Source of the DNA: Chloroflexia bacterium
GTDB lineage: Bacteria; Chloroflexota; Chloroflexia; Thermomicrobiales; CFX8
Length of the DNA stretch: 45,407 nucleotides
Assembly: GCA_030431755.1 (NCBI GenBank)
Contig: JAUIIK010000028.1
Location: forward strand, 1 to 45,407
Direction of reading: 5' to 3'
The position numbers were made by a program, and so were the translations under genes. The first letter of the stretch is position 1, and each line of letters begins with the position of its first letter. The notes under the pieces were generated by a model. That model made no database searches. It was not told the DNA's origin and worked only from the letters and a program-made list of their open reading frames with translations. Shown here piece by piece: positions 33,778 through 41,291 of the stretch.

Positions 33778-35010
33778 CTAGCGGTCCGCAAGCGCCTCCT
33801 GGAGTGGTTGAGCGGCGGCCGGGGCGGTGTCGCCAGTCATCGTCAACACCTGCCGGCCGCGGCTGTAGGCGGCTTCGACATGCGGGAAGCCGTGGCTGTC
33901 GAGCCGGACCTGGATGAGGTCGGCCCTCAAGCCCGGCTCGATGGCTCCGCGGTCAGTCAAGCCGACGGCGCGAGCAGGGTTGCGCGTCGCCATGCGGACC
34001 GCCGCCGGCAGGTCGCGCAGGCCGTCGCGCTCCATCTGGAAGAGCCCGGCCAGGATACTGGGTGCGTGATAGTCGGCGCAGAGAATGTCGGCCAGGTCGC
34101 GTTCGATCAGCTCGGCGGCTGAGACGTTGCCGCTCTGCGAACCGCCCCGGACCAGGTTCGGCGCACCGACAACGATCCACATTCCGTGCTCGCGGGCGCG
34201 TTGGGCAGCCTCGATGGTGATCGGGAATTCGGCGATGCGCGCGCCAACCTCGTTGAGACAATCGACCTTCTCCGGCGTGTGGTCGTCGTGACTGGCCAGG
34301 GTGATCGGCTGCCGCCGCGCCTCGGCCTGGACGCGCTCGTGGATCCAGGGCACCGTCGTCGTGTCGTTGGCTGCATTGATGATGCGCTGCTCGAATTCGG
34401 CTCTGCTCGGCGCTGCTTCCCCGCGCTTCGCGGCCATCTCCAGCAAGCGCTGGTAGAGCAGTTCGGCGTCCTGGTACTGTCCCTGCCCCGGCGTGTGATC
34501 GTCGAGCGAGGCGTAGCGCAGATCGAACTGCCCGAGCGAGTCGATCACCACTGGCAGCGCCTCGCGGTCGCGCACGTTGATCCGGTGTAGCACGAAGTGA
34601 TCGACGAGGCGGGTCGGCTCGCCCTGGACGCCGGCGATGAACTTCGTGCGCTGCCGCGCGCCGCCGACGGTGCGTTCGGCGGCGGGACGGTTCATGAAGC
34701 CGATGGCGTGGAACTCCGTCGTCACGCCAGCCGCGAGCAGCCGCCGCTCACAATTGTTGAGGGCGAAAGGCAACGGCAGGTTCGTGCCGGGGCGGGGGTT
34801 GACCTCGATCTCCAGGCTGTCGTTATGGAGGTCGACCAAGCCGGGCAGCAGGTATGCGCCACCAGCGTCGATGACACGCGGCCCACGGTTGGCCAGCCGG
34901 CTGGATGCGCGGATGTCGCTGATCGCGCCGTCCCTGACCTCGACCGTGCCCTGCTCGATGGCGCGGTCGGGCAGAATGACGGTTGCGTTCGTAATTGCGA
35001 ATTCGGTCAA
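33778..35010 (-). CDS. phnM: Alpha-D-ribose 1-methylphosphonate 5-triphosphate diphosphatase PhnM
   Basis: The 410 residues carry the amidohydrolase-fold PhnM pattern: [20 protein letters not shown] (metal ligands), [12 protein letters not shown], a central [12 protein letters not shown] motif with His and Asp ligands, [20 protein letters not shown] and the C-terminal [20 protein letters not shown] strand. PhnM removes pyrophosphate from the triphosphorylated substrate to give the 5-phosphate used by PhnJ. The start is TTG 35010 with GGGGG seven bases upstream. A family-B repeat occupies part of the 150-base gap to phnP. Confidence 0.95.
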   Translation of the reverse strand: MTEFAITNATVILPDRAIEQGTVEVRDGAISDIRASSRLANRGPRVIDAGGAYLLPGLVDLHNDSLEIEVNPRPGTNLPLPFALNNCERRLLAAGVTTEFHAIGFMNRPAAERTVGGARQRTKFIAGVQGEPTRLVDHFVLHRINVRDREALPVVIDSLGQFDLRYASLDDHTPGQGQYQDAELLYQRLLEMAAKRGEAAPSRAEFEQRIINAANDTTTVPWIHERVQAEARRQPITLASHDDHTPEKVDCLNEVGARIAEFPITIEAAQRAREHGMWIVVGAPNLVRGGSQSGNVSAAELIERDLADILCADYHAPSILAGLFQMERDGLRDLPAAVRMATRNPARAVGLTDRGAIEPGLRADLIQVRLDSHGFPHVEAAYSRGRQVLTMTGDTAPAAAQPLQEALADR

Positions 35011-35062
35011 ATCATTCCCCCTTGTTTGGTCACGAGCACAGACGCCTCGATCCGATCACGCT

Positions 35063-35138
35063 CGTAGGGGTGGGGCTCGTCCCCACCCGGATCGGAGATC
35101 ACCGGCAAACGCGGGTGGGGACAAGCCCCACCCCTACG
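35063..35138. repeat. GTAGGGGTGG element, family B copy 3
   Basis: The left arm CGTAGGGGTGGGGCTCGTCC.. (35063-35089) and the right arm, ending ..CCACCCCTACG (35112-35138), are reverse complements at 26 of 27 positions, with nested hairpins in each arm. It lies inside the phnP-phnM intergenic gap. Confidence 0.85.
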
Positions 35139-35160
35139 GAATTCGAGAGTCTTGCGTCAC

Positions 35161-35970
35161 TCATTGCCCGCCAGCGCCGCTCTCGATGGCGACGGCTCCG
35201 TTGATCTCGAGCTGGAGGCCGGGCCGGGCGAGCGTGACCGGACCCTCGAACACCTGCCGGGCTTCGGCCTGGATCTGGCTTCGGACAACGCCCGGCCAGA
35301 TATGGGTGAGCACGAGGTGCTGGACGCGGGCGCGTTGGGCCAGCATGCCCGCCTGCAACCCGCTGAGGTGGTTGTTGCTCGGGAGGTCGTCGCTGTGCGG
35401 GTAGGTCGCCTCACAGAGCAAGAGCCCGGCGTCGCGCGCGAAGCCCTCGAGTTCGGCGCTCTCCTGCGTGTCGGCGCTGTAGACGAGGCGGCCGTCACCC
35501 TGGATGGCAACTGCCCAGGTTGGGATGTCGTGAGTGGTGCGCTGGAACTGGACCGTGAAATCTCCAATGGTCAGCGGGGCGGCGGGGTCGTACTCTGCGA
35601 TGTCGAACGCCTCATTGAACATATCCGGCGCGTTGCGAAGCGTCGACCCGACGCCGGCGAGAAAGTCGCGGCCACCTGGTGGCAGCAGTAGCCGGGGCGG
35701 GGCGATTGGCTTAAGTCCGTAGCGCAGTCCGTAGCGCATCGGGATCAGGTCGAGATAGTGGTCCGGGTGAAAATGGGTGATCAGGATCGCCGAGAGCTCT
35801 TCCAGCCGGGTCTCGGCCATCAGCCGGCCGAGGACGCCACTGCCGCAATCGAGGAGCAGCCGGGTTGTGTCCTGCTCGATGAGATAGCCCGAGCCAGCGT
35901 CGTTTGCGCCGGTGAAGGAGGCGCTCGATCCGAGAATGGTCAGGCGCATGGCCGCCGCGTGCGATGTCAT
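35161..35970 (-). CDS. phnP: Metallo-beta-lactamase-fold phosphodiesterase, PhnP-like
   Basis: The 269 residues show the HxHxDH metal site in ILITHFHPDHYLDL, an LLLDCGSGV strand, GDGRLVYSADTQESAEL and a C-terminal LTHIWPG. In E. coli PhnP opens 5-phosphoribosyl 1,2-cyclic phosphate made by the C-P lyase. The position, starting 2 bases after the phnL stop and before phnM, supports the same role, though the sequence is also close to generic RNase-Z-like hydrolases, so the name is moderately sure. ATG 35949 is an alternative start. Confidence 0.82.
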   Translation of the reverse strand: MTSHAAAMRLTILGSSASFTGANDAGSGYLIEQDTTRLLLDCGSGVLGRLMAETRLEELSAILITHFHPDHYLDLIPMRYGLRYGLKPIAPPRLLLPPGGRDFLAGVGSTLRNAPDMFNEAFDIAEYDPAAPLTIGDFTVQFQRTTHDIPTWAVAIQGDGRLVYSADTQESAELEGFARDAGLLLCEATYPHSDDLPSNNHLSGLQAGMLAQRARVQHLVLTHIWPGVVRSQIQAEARQVFEGPVTLARPGLQLEINGAVAIESGAGGQ

Positions 35971-35972
35971 CG

Positions 35973-36707
35973 TCAGGCTGTCGTTGCTAGCGCGGGACGG
36001 GCGCGGTCGATGATCCGGCCATGCTGCATCGTCAGCACTTCGTCGGCGAGCTGGTGTAGTAGCGCGGTGTCGTGCATCACTCCGACCATCGTCGTGCCGC
36101 GGTCGCGGGCTTCCGCGAGGAGGCTGACGACCTCGCGTTGGAGCGAGGCGTCGAGCGCCGAGGTCGGCTCATCAAGCAGCATCAGTCGTGGCAGTGACGC
36201 CAACGCCCGGGCCAGATTCACCCGCTGCTGCTCGCCGCCGCTGAAGAGAATCGGATAACCGTCCCAGAGATCCTCCGGCAGCTTGAGGCGCCGGAAGTAT
36301 TCCTCGACCTGCTCGCGGGCTTCGGCTGCCGGGACGCCGCGCCGGGTCAATGGCCGCGCCGCCAGATCGATAGCGGGCACGCGCGGCGTCGGCCGCAGGA
36401 ACTGCGAGACGTAGCCCAGCTCGCTATCCCGCAAGTCGAGCACGTCGTCATCGGAAATCGTGACGAGATCCACCGTCGCGCCGCCGGCGGTGGTGAAGTT
36501 GAGCGAGCCGCCGTCGACCAGGTAGGTGCGGTAGAGGCATTTGAGCAACGACGACTTCCCGCTGCCGCTGGCCCCGGCGATGCCGATGAACGCGCCTTCC
36601 GGCACATCGAACGAGACATCGTCGAACCCGACGACATGCTTGTCGTGCAGGATATGCAAGGTGAAGTGCTTCGATAGATCGCGGACCTCGAGCAGCGTCT
36701 TCTTCAT
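35973..36707 (-). CDS. phnL: C-P lyase ABC-type ATPase PhnL
   Basis: The 244 residues have Walker A GASGSGKSS, Q-loop YVSQFLRPTPRV, signature FSGGEQQRVNLARALA, Walker B LMLLDEPTSALD and H-loop GVMHD. The FDDVSFDVPEGAFIGIAG start matches PhnL. PhnL binds with PhnK on the PhnGHIJ core and is needed for phosphonate growth. No permease genes are present, consistent with a non-transport role. Confidence 0.94.
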   Translation of the reverse strand: MKKTLLEVRDLSKHFTLHILHDKHVVGFDDVSFDVPEGAFIGIAGASGSGKSSLLKCLYRTYLVDGGSLNFTTAGGATVDLVTISDDDVLDLRDSELGYVSQFLRPTPRVPAIDLAARPLTRRGVPAAEAREQVEEYFRRLKLPEDLWDGYPILFSGGEQQRVNLARALASLPRLMLLDEPTSALDASLQREVVSLLAEARDRGTTMVGVMHDTALLHQLADEVLTMQHGRIIDRARPALATTA

Positions 36708-36741
36708 CCGGTTTCTACGCCAATCCTGTGCGTGCGGCGGT

Positions 36742-37629
36742 CTACATATTCACCGAGCTGACGAGCAGCTGGGTGTAGGGATGGTGCGGGTCTTCGAGGA
36801 TCTGGTCGGTGACGCCGGCCTCGACAACCCGGCCGTTCTTCATTACCAGTGTGCGCTCGCAGAGCAGCCGGACAACGCCGAGGTCGTGCGAGACGACGAC
36901 CATCGCGACCTGTTCCTGCCGCTGAATGTCCTGCATCAGATCGAGCACGCCGGCCTGGACCGAGACATCCAGCCCCGAGGTCATCTCATCGAGCAGGACG
37001 ACCACCGGTCCGTTGGCCAGCGCCTTGGCAACCTGGACGCGCTGCTGCATGCCGCCGCTGAAGTTGGCCGGGATCTCGTCCATGCGGCTGACCGGGATCT
37101 CCATGCGCCCGAGCAGCCCGGCGGCGCGGTCACGGATCGCGGCGACCTTGCGCCACTCGGCGGCGAGCAAGCGCTCGGCGACGTTGCCGCCGGAGCTGAT
37201 CAGCAGGTTCAGCCCCTGGCTCGGGTTCTGGTAGACCATCCCGAGGTGGAAATTGCGGATGCGCCGCCGGTCCTGCGGGTCGGCCTCGAAGATGTCGCGC
37301 TCACCGTCGCGGTAGACGCTCAGGTAGGCCCGGCCGCTCGTTGGCGCGAGATCGCCGTAGAGGCAGCGCAGGGCCGTCGTCTTGCCGCTGCCACTCTCGC
37401 CGACGATGCCGATCGTTCGCCCGGGGCGTAGCTCGAACGAGACATCCGCGCAGGCGACGACGGAACCGCAGGTCGGGCAGGTGTTCGTCTCGGCCTCCGG
37501 CCCGGTCCGCGCGACGCAATCCGGGCAGCCTGGCCCGAAGATCCTGGTCAGATTCTCGACGCGCAGGACGGGCGCGGTGTCGCGGAAGGTCTGTCCGGCG
37601 TTGACCGGATCTGTCTGGGTGATCGTCAT
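36742..37629 (-). CDS. phnK: C-P lyase ABC-type ATPase PhnK with zinc-ribbon-like insertion
   Basis: The protein is 295 residues from ATG 37629, preceded by GGAAGG; the frame is open to 37755 but that extension looks non-genuine. It has Walker A GESGSGKTT, signature FSGGMQQRVQ, Walker B VVLLDEMTSGLDVSVQ and a C-terminal DPHHPYTQLLVSSV as in E. coli PhnK. Between VENLTRIFGP and VSFELRPG there is an insertion with CPDC and CPTC (about residues 31-52), a likely Zn-binding knuckle absent from the E. coli protein. A 175-base gap separates it from phnJ, unusual in this tight operon. Confidence 0.92.
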   Translation of the reverse strand: MTITQTDPVNAGQTFRDTAPVLRVENLTRIFGPGCPDCVARTGPEAETNTCPTCGSVVACADVSFELRPGRTIGIVGESGSGKTTALRCLYGDLAPTSGRAYLSVYRDGERDIFEADPQDRRRIRNFHLGMVYQNPSQGLNLLISSGGNVAERLLAAEWRKVAAIRDRAAGLLGRMEIPVSRMDEIPANFSGGMQQRVQVAKALANGPVVVLLDEMTSGLDVSVQAGVLDLMQDIQRQEQVAMVVVSHDLGVVRLLCERTLVMKNGRVVEAGVTDQILEDPHHPYTQLLVSSVNM

Positions 37630-37804
37630 GAGCCGGGAACCTTCCGTCCATGTCCGTAGAGACGTGCCGGCGGCGCGCCTCGGTCTCGATACTGATGTCT
37701 TTCCTGGATGCAAGCGATCGCGCAACGGAGACGCGCCACCGGCATGTCTCTCCATTGTGGTCGGTCATCCGTGTGTATTGCTGACCGCATGAATGAACGA
37801 GGCG

Positions 37805-38704
37805 TCATGCCGTCCCATGCTCCTGCGCGTCGATGCGGCTATAGCACCAGTCGGAATCCGAGCAGCTGTACTCGACGCTGCCATCCTCGTTCGGGATTGC
37901 AACCAGGAAGCTGGTTGTGCTGCCGCAACGGGCGCAGGCGCGGTCACCAAACTGCTCGATGGTGAAGGGGTAGTCCTCGAAGCTGAGCGGCACGACGCTC
38001 GTCAGCGGCGGCACCGCGTAGATGCGCTTCTCGCGGCCCGCGCCGAAGAGCGATAGGTGCTGCGACATGTGGAGCTGCGGCAAATCCCAGCGTGGAATCG
38101 GGCTCGGCGTCATGACATGGCGGCCGTTGACCAGCGCCGGGTAGCCGGCGGCGCGGGTCAAGCGGCCGTTCTGCACGATGTCCTCGTAGAGGGCTACCCA
38201 CATGCGGCTGTAGTCCGCCTCACCGTGCATTCGGCGTGTCTCGGCTTCGCGGCGCTCGACGAGCCGCAGCGGTTCGGGCAGCGGCACTTGCAGGACGAGG
38301 ATCTGGTCCTCGCGCAGCGGTTGCTCTGGGACACGGTGGCGGGTCTGGATGATCGTCGCCGTGCCCGTTTCGGTCGTTGTTGTCACATCCGGCGCGGTGC
38401 GCTCGACCAGCCGCCGGATGTTGACGGCATTGACGCTGTCATCCTCGCCCTGGTCGATGACTTTGACGGTGTCGCCAGCGCCAATCAGCGCGAGGGTAAT
38501 CTGCAGCCCGCCGGTGCCCCAACCACGGGCAATCGGCAGCTCGCGCGAGCCGAACGGCACCTGGTAGCCGGGCAATGCCACCGCCTTAAGCAGCGAGCGG
38601 CGGATCGCCTTCTTGCTGATCTCATCGAGGAAGGCGTAGTTGTAGCCCGGCAGCGCCTCGGCCTGCTGGTCCGTTGAAACCGGGTTAGTTACCGTTGCCG
38701 TCAT
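37805..38704 (-). CDS. phnJ: Carbon-phosphorus lyase catalytic subunit PhnJ
   Basis: The protein is 299 residues from ATG 38704 (AAGGAG seven bases upstream). It carries GYNYAFLDEISKKAIRRSLL, GWGTGGLQITL, GQGEDDSVNA-type region (IDQGEDDSVNAVNIRR), the LHMSQHLSLFGAGREKRIYA block and the C-terminal C-x2-C-x20-C-x5-C pattern (CARC ... CSDSDWC) for the 4Fe-4S cluster and the radical Cys. PhnJ is the radical-SAM enzyme that breaks the C-P bond in ribose 1-methylphosphonate 5-phosphate. It overlaps phnI by 20 bases. Confidence 0.96.
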   Translation of the reverse strand: MTATVTNPVSTDQQAEALPGYNYAFLDEISKKAIRRSLLKAVALPGYQVPFGSRELPIARGWGTGGLQITLALIGAGDTVKVIDQGEDDSVNAVNIRRLVERTAPDVTTTTETGTATIIQTRHRVPEQPLREDQILVLQVPLPEPLRLVERREAETRRMHGEADYSRMWVALYEDIVQNGRLTRAAGYPALVNGRHVMTPSPIPRWDLPQLHMSQHLSLFGAGREKRIYAVPPLTSVVPLSFEDYPFTIEQFGDRACARCGSTTSFLVAIPNEDGSVEYSCSDSDWCYSRIDAQEHGTA

Positions 38705-39854
38705 TGGCATCTCCTTCCGCGTGGTCGCTGGCACCGTTCGGCGAGCTGGTCATGACGCCGTCAGCTTCGAGCTTGAGCTGGAGGCCGCTGCCGAAGGTGA
38801 CGAAGTGCGGCAGTTTCAAATGCTCGACAAAGCCGAAGCTCTCGATGCCGTCGGTGTGATAGAGGACCATCTCCTGGTCGTTGGCCGGCGGCGGGTTGCC
38901 CTCGCCGGCCCAGGTTGATTGCAGTGAGCTGTCGAGCAGCGCCATCGAGATCGCCTTGCGCTCGTTCTGTCCGAAGACGAGCCCGTAGCTCAAGCCGTAG
39001 CCGCCGGCGTGGGTCGTCTTCTCGCTTGGCCCCTCCGGGCCGGTCATCTCGACCTCGGTTGCGCGGTAGCGGCCGATTGTGACCGGTTCGCCGGTGAGCG
39101 GGTGGGTGACGGTCAGGGGCAGGTCGCCGACGCGCAATTCGGCGATGGTCCCGTGACCGCCGCCGCCGTAGCCGCGCATGCCGCTGTAGGCGAGGCAGAC
39201 CAGCGCGCCGCTCTCGCCCCGCGCCAGCGCCTGGAGCCAGGCCGAGCGGGTGACCGGGAAGCGCATCGACTCGCGGGTGATGTCGTCAGGCTCGCGCTCA
39301 ACGCCATTGGGGGTGGATGTGTTCAAAATCCCCATGGCGCGCATGACATCGGCGACCTTCGGGAAGCGACCCGGTTCCGTTGCCGGCTCCGTTCCTGCCT
39401 CCGCCGCCGGGGCGCTGCCGTAGGGCGGCCCGTGGCCGTTCGGCGAGGCTGTGAGCTCTTCCAGGTTCAGCAGCCGCTGGGTGTAGTCGCGGGTGCGCCC
39501 GAGCAGCTGGCCGCCGGGGATGTCTCGGAAGGTCGATGAAATGCGCCGGATGACGCGCATCGCGCTGCCGCGAGTTGGCAGTGAGTAGCCGAAGCGGGGC
39601 AGCGTGCTGCGGTAGGCGCGGAGCATGAAGGCGGCCTCGAAGAGGTCGCCTTCGACCTGGCGAACCGCCAGCGCCGCCAGCTCCGGCGCGTAGAGCCCGC
39701 CCTCGCCCATCACCTTGTCGACGGCGGCGGGAAACTGGTGCTGGATCTGGCGCAGCTCGACGAGCTGTTCCTCGGACGGTTTCTGCGGTTGGTTGATGAG
39801 CTTTTCGGCTTCGGCGATTGCGTCCGCGCCGCCTTTGACCGCTGTGTACGCCAT
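38685..39854 (-). CDS. phnI: C-P lyase core subunit PhnI
   Basis: The 389 residues begin MAYTAVKGGADAIAEAEKLI and contain VMGEGGLYAPELAALAVRQV, AFMLRAYRSTLPRFGYS, LAYSGMRGYGGGGHGTIAEL, GLSYGLVFGQNERKAISMAL and HLKLPHFVTFGSGLQLKLE, all PhnI landmarks. PhnI is the nucleosidase that, with PhnG, H and L, exchanges the purine of MgATP for the phosphonate. A Glu/Pro/Ala-rich loop (about 145-165) and the C-terminal tail are extra relative to E. coli. ATG 39854 directly follows the phnH TAG. Confidence 0.95.
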   Translation of the reverse strand: MAYTAVKGGADAIAEAEKLINQPQKPSEEQLVELRQIQHQFPAAVDKVMGEGGLYAPELAALAVRQVEGDLFEAAFMLRAYRSTLPRFGYSLPTRGSAMRVIRRISSTFRDIPGGQLLGRTRDYTQRLLNLEELTASPNGHGPPYGSAPAAEAGTEPATEPGRFPKVADVMRAMGILNTSTPNGVEREPDDITRESMRFPVTRSAWLQALARGESGALVCLAYSGMRGYGGGGHGTIAELRVGDLPLTVTHPLTGEPVTIGRYRATEVEMTGPEGPSEKTTHAGGYGLSYGLVFGQNERKAISMALLDSSLQSTWAGEGNPPPANDQEMVLYHTDGIESFGFVEHLKLPHFVTFGSGLQLKLEADGVMTSSPNGASDHAEGDANDGNGN

Positions 39855-40517
39855 CTATGCCTCGGTTTCCGTTGCGAGCGTGATCTGTGTGCTGCGCGGT
39901 AGGGCGGCCAGCCGTCCGCTGCCGTCGACGAGCAGCAGGTCGATGCCACAGGGGTAACCAGCGACCGTCGCGTTGCGGGCCGCGATGATCTCGTCGCTGA
40001 GCCCGCCGGCGGTGAGCTCCAGGCCCTCCGGCACGCCGGGGCCGGCAAGCCGCATTCGCAAGGCACTGCCGGCTGTCTGGTCGAGGCGGTCGACGAGCAA
40101 CACCAGCGTCGCTCCATCGTCGGGATAGGCGAGGCTGCCGCGCTTGAGCCGCGTGAGCAGTTCGGGGTCGAGCCCCGCCGCCGGAGCGACCACGAAGTCG
40201 GCCACGTCGGGTTCTGCCAGCGTGACGTTTGTGCGCTGCTGGACGAAGCGCGCGAACGCCTGTGCGTCCGGGATCGCCGCGAGCGCCAGCGACACCTCGT
40301 GATCGAGCAATGTGATTAGAAGGCCTGCCGCCCAGGGGTTGCCGGGCGCGCCGGTCGCCCGCGCCGGGAGCTGCCGGACTGAGCCGGGCCAGGCGCAGGC
40401 ATCCAGCACAACGCGGAAAATGGCCTGGGAGTCCCGGATCGGATCGAGCGCGACCTCAAGCGCAGCGCCAGTCCGTAGCGAGGTCATGAGTTGGTTGCCG
40501 GTCGTTGTCATGGTCAT
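39855..40517 (-). CDS. phnH: C-P lyase subunit PhnH
   Basis: The 220 residues include DSQAIFRVVLDACAWPGSVR, LLITLLDHEVSLALA and ADFVVAPAAG, then YPDDGATLVLLVDRL and GPGVPEG as in PhnH (PLP-transferase-like fold without the Schiff-base Lys). PhnH is part of the PhnGHIJ core. The gene runs head-to-tail into phnI with no gap. ATG 40517 is likely, with an internal ATG (residue 11) possible. A family-C repeat sits between it and phnG. Confidence 0.93.
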   Translation of the reverse strand: MTMTTTGNQLMTSLRTGAALEVALDPIRDSQAIFRVVLDACAWPGSVRQLPARATGAPGNPWAAGLLITLLDHEVSLALAAIPDAQAFARFVQQRTNVTLAEPDVADFVVAPAAGLDPELLTRLKRGSLAYPDDGATLVLLVDRLDQTAGSALRMRLAGPGVPEGLELTAGGLSDEIIAARNATVAGYPCGIDLLLVDGSGRLAALPRSTQITLATETEA

Positions 40518-40524
40518 TGGAGAT

Positions 40525-40606
40525 CAGGGGACAGGTAACGGGGAAGAGGAAGACGGTCGAAACTCGACGAATCCCTAATCCCTTGTCCCTAATCCCTCCC
40601 CCTTTC
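40525..40606. repeat. AACAGGG-type inverted repeat (family C copy 3)
   Basis: GGGGACAGGTAACGGGG on the left is mirrored loosely by CCCTAATCCCTTGTCCC and a second CTAATCCCTCCCCC on the right. It fills the phnG-phnH gap (89 bases), so it is transcribed within the operon. Confidence 0.55.
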
Positions 40607-41029
40607 CTAGAAGGTGTCGAACTCGACTTTGGTGCGGGCGACGCGCTGCCACTCGGCGAACTCTAGAACTGCCTGCTCGGCGGCAAGCGTTTCCAGTTCC
40701 TGTTCGATGTGCTGTTGTTGCGGGTGTCCAGCTTCGAGGCTGGCGTCGACGATTGCGGCGGCGAGCGCCCGGTCGAGGCTGCTGCCCATGACCATCGCCC
40801 AACCCTCGTGGCCGGCGACGCTGACGCGGGCTTCGGTGACGAGCACCTCGCCGAGATTGAAGTGTTCGTTGCGCGCGCCATCCTCGACCCGCGCCATGAT
40901 CATCCCGACCGTCGGCGGCGTGATGATCTGGACATCGCCGAGCGCGCCATCGGCGACCGTTTCGGCCAGCCGGATTGTCTGCGCTTCCGGAATTGCCGCC
41001 AGCATTTCGCTGCGTTGCGTGCGGTCCAT
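40607..41029 (-). CDS. phnG: C-P lyase subunit PhnG
   Basis: The protein is 140 residues from ATG 41029. It carries RSEMLAAIPEAQTIRLAETV, PTVGMIMARVEDGARNEHFN, LGEVLVTEARVSV and GHEGWAMVMGSSLDRALAAA with a final helix; this matches PhnG order and length. It is the first gene of the phn unit and partners PhnH and PhnI. A TTG at 41041 is also possible. A perfect 14-base palindrome abuts the start codon. Confidence 0.93.
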   Translation of the reverse strand: MDRTQRSEMLAAIPEAQTIRLAETVADGALGDVQIITPPTVGMIMARVEDGARNEHFNLGEVLVTEARVSVAGHEGWAMVMGSSLDRALAAAIVDASLEAGHPQQQHIEQELETLAAEQAVLEFAEWQRVARTKVEFDTF

Positions 41030-41043
41030 GGTTGGTACCAACC
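41030..41043. promoter_or_regulatory. Perfect 14-bp palindrome before phnG, candidate operator
   Basis: GGTTGGTACCAACC is self-complementary and touches the ATG of phnG (and includes a TTG start). It could bind a GntR-type phosphonate regulator, or affect translation as a small hairpin. The upstream 41044-41291 stretch shows no further gene. Confidence 0.4.
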
Positions 41044-41291
41044 CTCGTGCGTTGACTGCGCGGCCCCTCCCCAGAGGCAGTTAGCAGCCTACGTCCCGAA
41101 GATGTGGAAGCGGTTAGTGGGTTCTTATCCTCGCGCTAGCAGACGACGAGCGTCGTGTGAGTCGTGCCCTGCATCCAATGGCCGCCGGGGTCGAGCATCC
41201 GGCTCAAAGGCAGGCAGGCTGAAGCTCCACGCTTGGCATCCAGGGGCGCGGCGGATGCGAGCGCCGCTAGGCTTGGTGTATCGGCTGTGAC

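Noticed and set aside
37626-37808. Small frame filling the phnJ-phnK gap
   Set aside because: Composition is Arg/Ala/Pro-rich and no ribosome site fits; more likely an untranslated spacer.
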